NCBI RefSeq assembly: GCF_030814435.1
Contig: NZ_JAUSUW010000008.1
Coordinates: forward strand, 62,001-126,000
Length of the DNA stretch: 64,000 nt
Reading direction: 5' to 3'
Origin: Peteryoungia aggregata LMG 23059
GTDB taxonomy: Bacteria; Pseudomonadota; Alphaproteobacteria; Rhizobiales; Rhizobiaceae
Shown: in pieces, positions 62,553-64,000 of the stretch
Position numbering within the stretch: position 1 is the first letter of the stretch
Layout: every line of letters begins with the position of its first letter
Program-made: the position numbers and the translations under genes
Notes under the pieces: model-generated
Told to the model about the DNA's origin: nothing
The model's database searches: none
Seen by the model: only the letters and a program-made list of their open reading frames with translations

Positions 62553-63439
62553 TGATATCAGCCCCTTCCCCCTTCCGTGACCGCATCCTGCCGGTCCTGA
62601 CCGTCATCCTGGCGATCCTCGTGATCTGGCATATCTTCGTCGTCTATCTGAACGCGCCCTTCGTCCGCGATCAGGCCGCGCGCGCCAATGAAGAGATCAC
62701 CTTCGCCCAGGTCGTCGAGCGGACCTTCGCGCAGGAACGCCCGATCCTGCCGGCGCCGCACCAGATCGTCGCAGAACTTTGGGACACGACGATCAACAAG
62801 GCCGTCACCTCCAAGCGCAGCCTTGTCTACCATGCCTGGATCACGCTTTCGGCGACGCTCGCCGGCTTTGCCATGGGCACCGTGCTCGGCATCGCGCTCG
62901 CCATCGCCATCGTCCATAACCGGGCCATGGACAAGTCGCTGATGCCCTGGGTCATCGCCTCCCAGACGATCCCGATCCTTGCCATCGCGCCGATGATCAT
63001 CGTCGTGCTGAATTCGATCGGCGTCTCAGGTCTGATGCCCAAGGCGCTGATTTCCACCTATCTTTCCTTCTTCCCCATCGTCGTCGGCATGGTGAAGGGG
63101 CTTCGCAGCCCTGACATGCTGCTGCTCGACCTGATGCACACCTATAATGCCAGCCCCTCCCAGACCTTCTGGAAACTGCGCTGGCCGGCGTCCATGCCCT
63201 ATCTCTTCACCTCGCTGAAGGTTGCCATCGCCATCTCGCTGGTCGGCGCCATCGTCGGTGAGCTGCCGACAGGGGCCGTCGCCGGTCTCGGCGCCCGTCT
63301 GTTGTCCGGCTCCTACTATGGCCAGACCATCCAGATCTGGGCCGCCCTCTTCATGGCGGCGGGCTTGGCAGCCCTCCTCGTTTCAATCGTCGGCATGGCC
63401 CATACAAGAGTTCTCGCACGCATGGGGGTCAAGCCATGA
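62552..63439 (+). CDS. ABC transporter permease, NrtB/SsuC type
   Basis: A 295-residue inner-membrane protein. One hydrophobic N-terminal helix (LPVLTVILAILVIWHIFVVY) is followed by a periplasmic stretch and a five-helix BPD_transp_1 domain (about 100-290). The EAA-type cytoplasmic loop is FWKLRWPASMPYLFTSLKVA near 208. It contacts the ATPase at 61077. AAAGGAGG lies just before the ATG at 62552, which overlaps the previous stop. The next permease begins four bases before its end, so the importer uses two different permeases. Confidence 0.92.
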   Translation: MISAPSPFRDRILPVLTVILAILVIWHIFVVYLNAPFVRDQAARANEEITFAQVVERTFAQERPILPAPHQIVAELWDTTINKAVTSKRSLVYHAWITLSATLAGFAMGTVLGIALAIAIVHNRAMDKSLMPWVIASQTIPILAIAPMIIVVLNSIGVSGLMPKALISTYLSFFPIVVGMVKGLRSPDMLLLDLMHTYNASPSQTFWKLRWPASMPYLFTSLKVAIAISLVGAIVGELPTGAVAGLGARLLSGSYYGQTIQIWAALFMAAGLAALLVSIVGMAHTRVLARMGVKP

Positions 63440-64000
63440 ACGGTTACCTCGTCTTCGCCTTTGTCTTCTGGCTCGGTGCCTGGGGTCTGAACCAGTGGCT
63501 GGTGGCTCAGCGTCCGAAGGATCCATCCACCCGCCGTGCGATCGGCCTCGCCGTCCCCCTGATCTTCGGGATCACACTGCTCGTGATCTGGGAATGCATG
63601 GTGCGCGGCTTCGAGATCCCCTCGATCCTGCTGCCGGCCCCTTCAATGATCTGGGCCCGCATCCTCACCTCCACCCATATCCTCTGGGCGGATTTCCAGC
63701 AGACCTTCCTGAAATCGGTGATCACCGGTTACATCGCCGGCTGCGGCCTCGGCTTCATCGTCGCGATCCTGATCGACCGCTCGCCCTTCCTGCAAAAGGG
63801 ACTGCTGCCGATCGGTAACTTCGTCTCGGCCCTTCCCGTGGTCGGCATCGCCCCGATCATGGTCATGTGGTTCGGCTTCGACTGGCAGTCCAAGGTCGCG
63901 GTCGTCGTCATCATGACCTTCTTCCCGATGCTGGTGAACACCGTGCAGGGCCTGGCCGCCGCCAGCCACATGGAACGCGACCTGATGCACACCTATGCCG
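63436..64000 (+). CDS. second ABC transporter permease, cut by the window edge
   Basis: The first 188 residues of a gene running off the right edge. The ATG at 63436 overlaps the preceding stop (ATGA). The protein begins MNGYLVFAFVFWLGAWGLNQ, then a second hydrophobic helix (LAVPLIFGITLLVIWECMV), and enters the permease domain with ITGYIAGCGLGFIVAILIDR and VVGIAPIMVMWFGFDWQSKV. It forms a heterodimeric channel with the 62552 product. The substrate-binding protein, which would reveal the substrate, is presumably farther downstream. Confidence 0.9.
   Translation, partial: MNGYLVFAFVFWLGAWGLNQWLVAQRPKDPSTRRAIGLAVPLIFGITLLVIWECMVRGFEIPSILLPAPSMIWARILTSTHILWADFQQTFLKSVITGYIAGCGLGFIVAILIDRSPFLQKGLLPIGNFVSALPVVGIAPIMVMWFGFDWQSKVAVVVIMTFFPMLVNTVQGLAAASHMERDLMHTYA

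Overview
The window looks like a chromosome or large replicon of a Rhizobiaceae-type alphaproteobacterium (Rhizobium, Agrobacterium, Shinella or Ensifer relatives). This rests on GC-rich coding sequence, an ExoD family protein, a RutR-controlled dihydropyrimidine dehydrogenase/hydantoinase pathway, the ATP-grasp/alpha-E/transglutaminase operon and rhizobial-style palindromic intergenic elements. The genus is inferred, not demonstrated.

Layout. 1-5.3 kb: a cut-off DUF1989 gene with a divergent LysR regulator, a truncated antitoxin relic, an orphan 190-residue protein, a PuuE-type allantoinase, a DUF1045 protein and an FAD oxidoreductase. 5.3-16 kb: MnmD (its start overlaps the oxidoreductase start), a six-PAS hybrid histidine kinase, a non-pyrrolysine MttB homologue, a WYL regulator facing a small monooxygenase-like gene, an AlkC-like DNA repair protein with DUF1905, and an RhlE-type RNA helicase. 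16-22 kb: a DMT exporter, the ATP-grasp/alpha-E/transglutaminase operon, a J-domain protein, a MarR regulator and tRNA-Arg(CCG). 22.06-29.39 kb: a decayed mobile region next to the tRNA, with an ardA fragment, a DUF5677 fragment, a Fic protein, a serine resolvase with a candidate res site, a shortened MobC-like gene and unknown genes. 29.7-32.9 kb: FadD-type ligase, bile-acid/sodium symporter family protein and a CHMI-like tautomerase.

33.2-44.6 kb holds the most striking content. A 1711-residue protein consists of one 7-residue cap and 213 uninterrupted octapeptides, organised into 17-octad (136-residue) higher-order units. Divergent from it lies a TPR plus GT41 (SPINDLY/OGT-like) glycosyltransferase, followed by an unusual DXD glycosyltransferase, UDP-galactopyranose mutase and GalE. 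I propose, as inference, that the Ser/Thr-rich repeat protein is the substrate of an O-glycosylation system that may involve galactofuranose.

44.6-64 kb: an ABC-F protein, truncated haemoglobin, DUF423, VOC and DUF2325 genes. The reductive pyrimidine pathway is then split over two blocks: preT-preA at 48.6-51.3 kb, and an M20 amidohydrolase, a mazEF-like pair and dihydropyrimidinase at 56.9-60.2 kb. RutR is divergent from the second block. RutR-like boxes precede both blocks. A GGDEF-EAL protein, ExoD and a DMT exporter lie between them. The window ends in an NrtB/SsuC-type ABC importer operon whose last gene is cut off; palindromic repeats fill the gaps around it.
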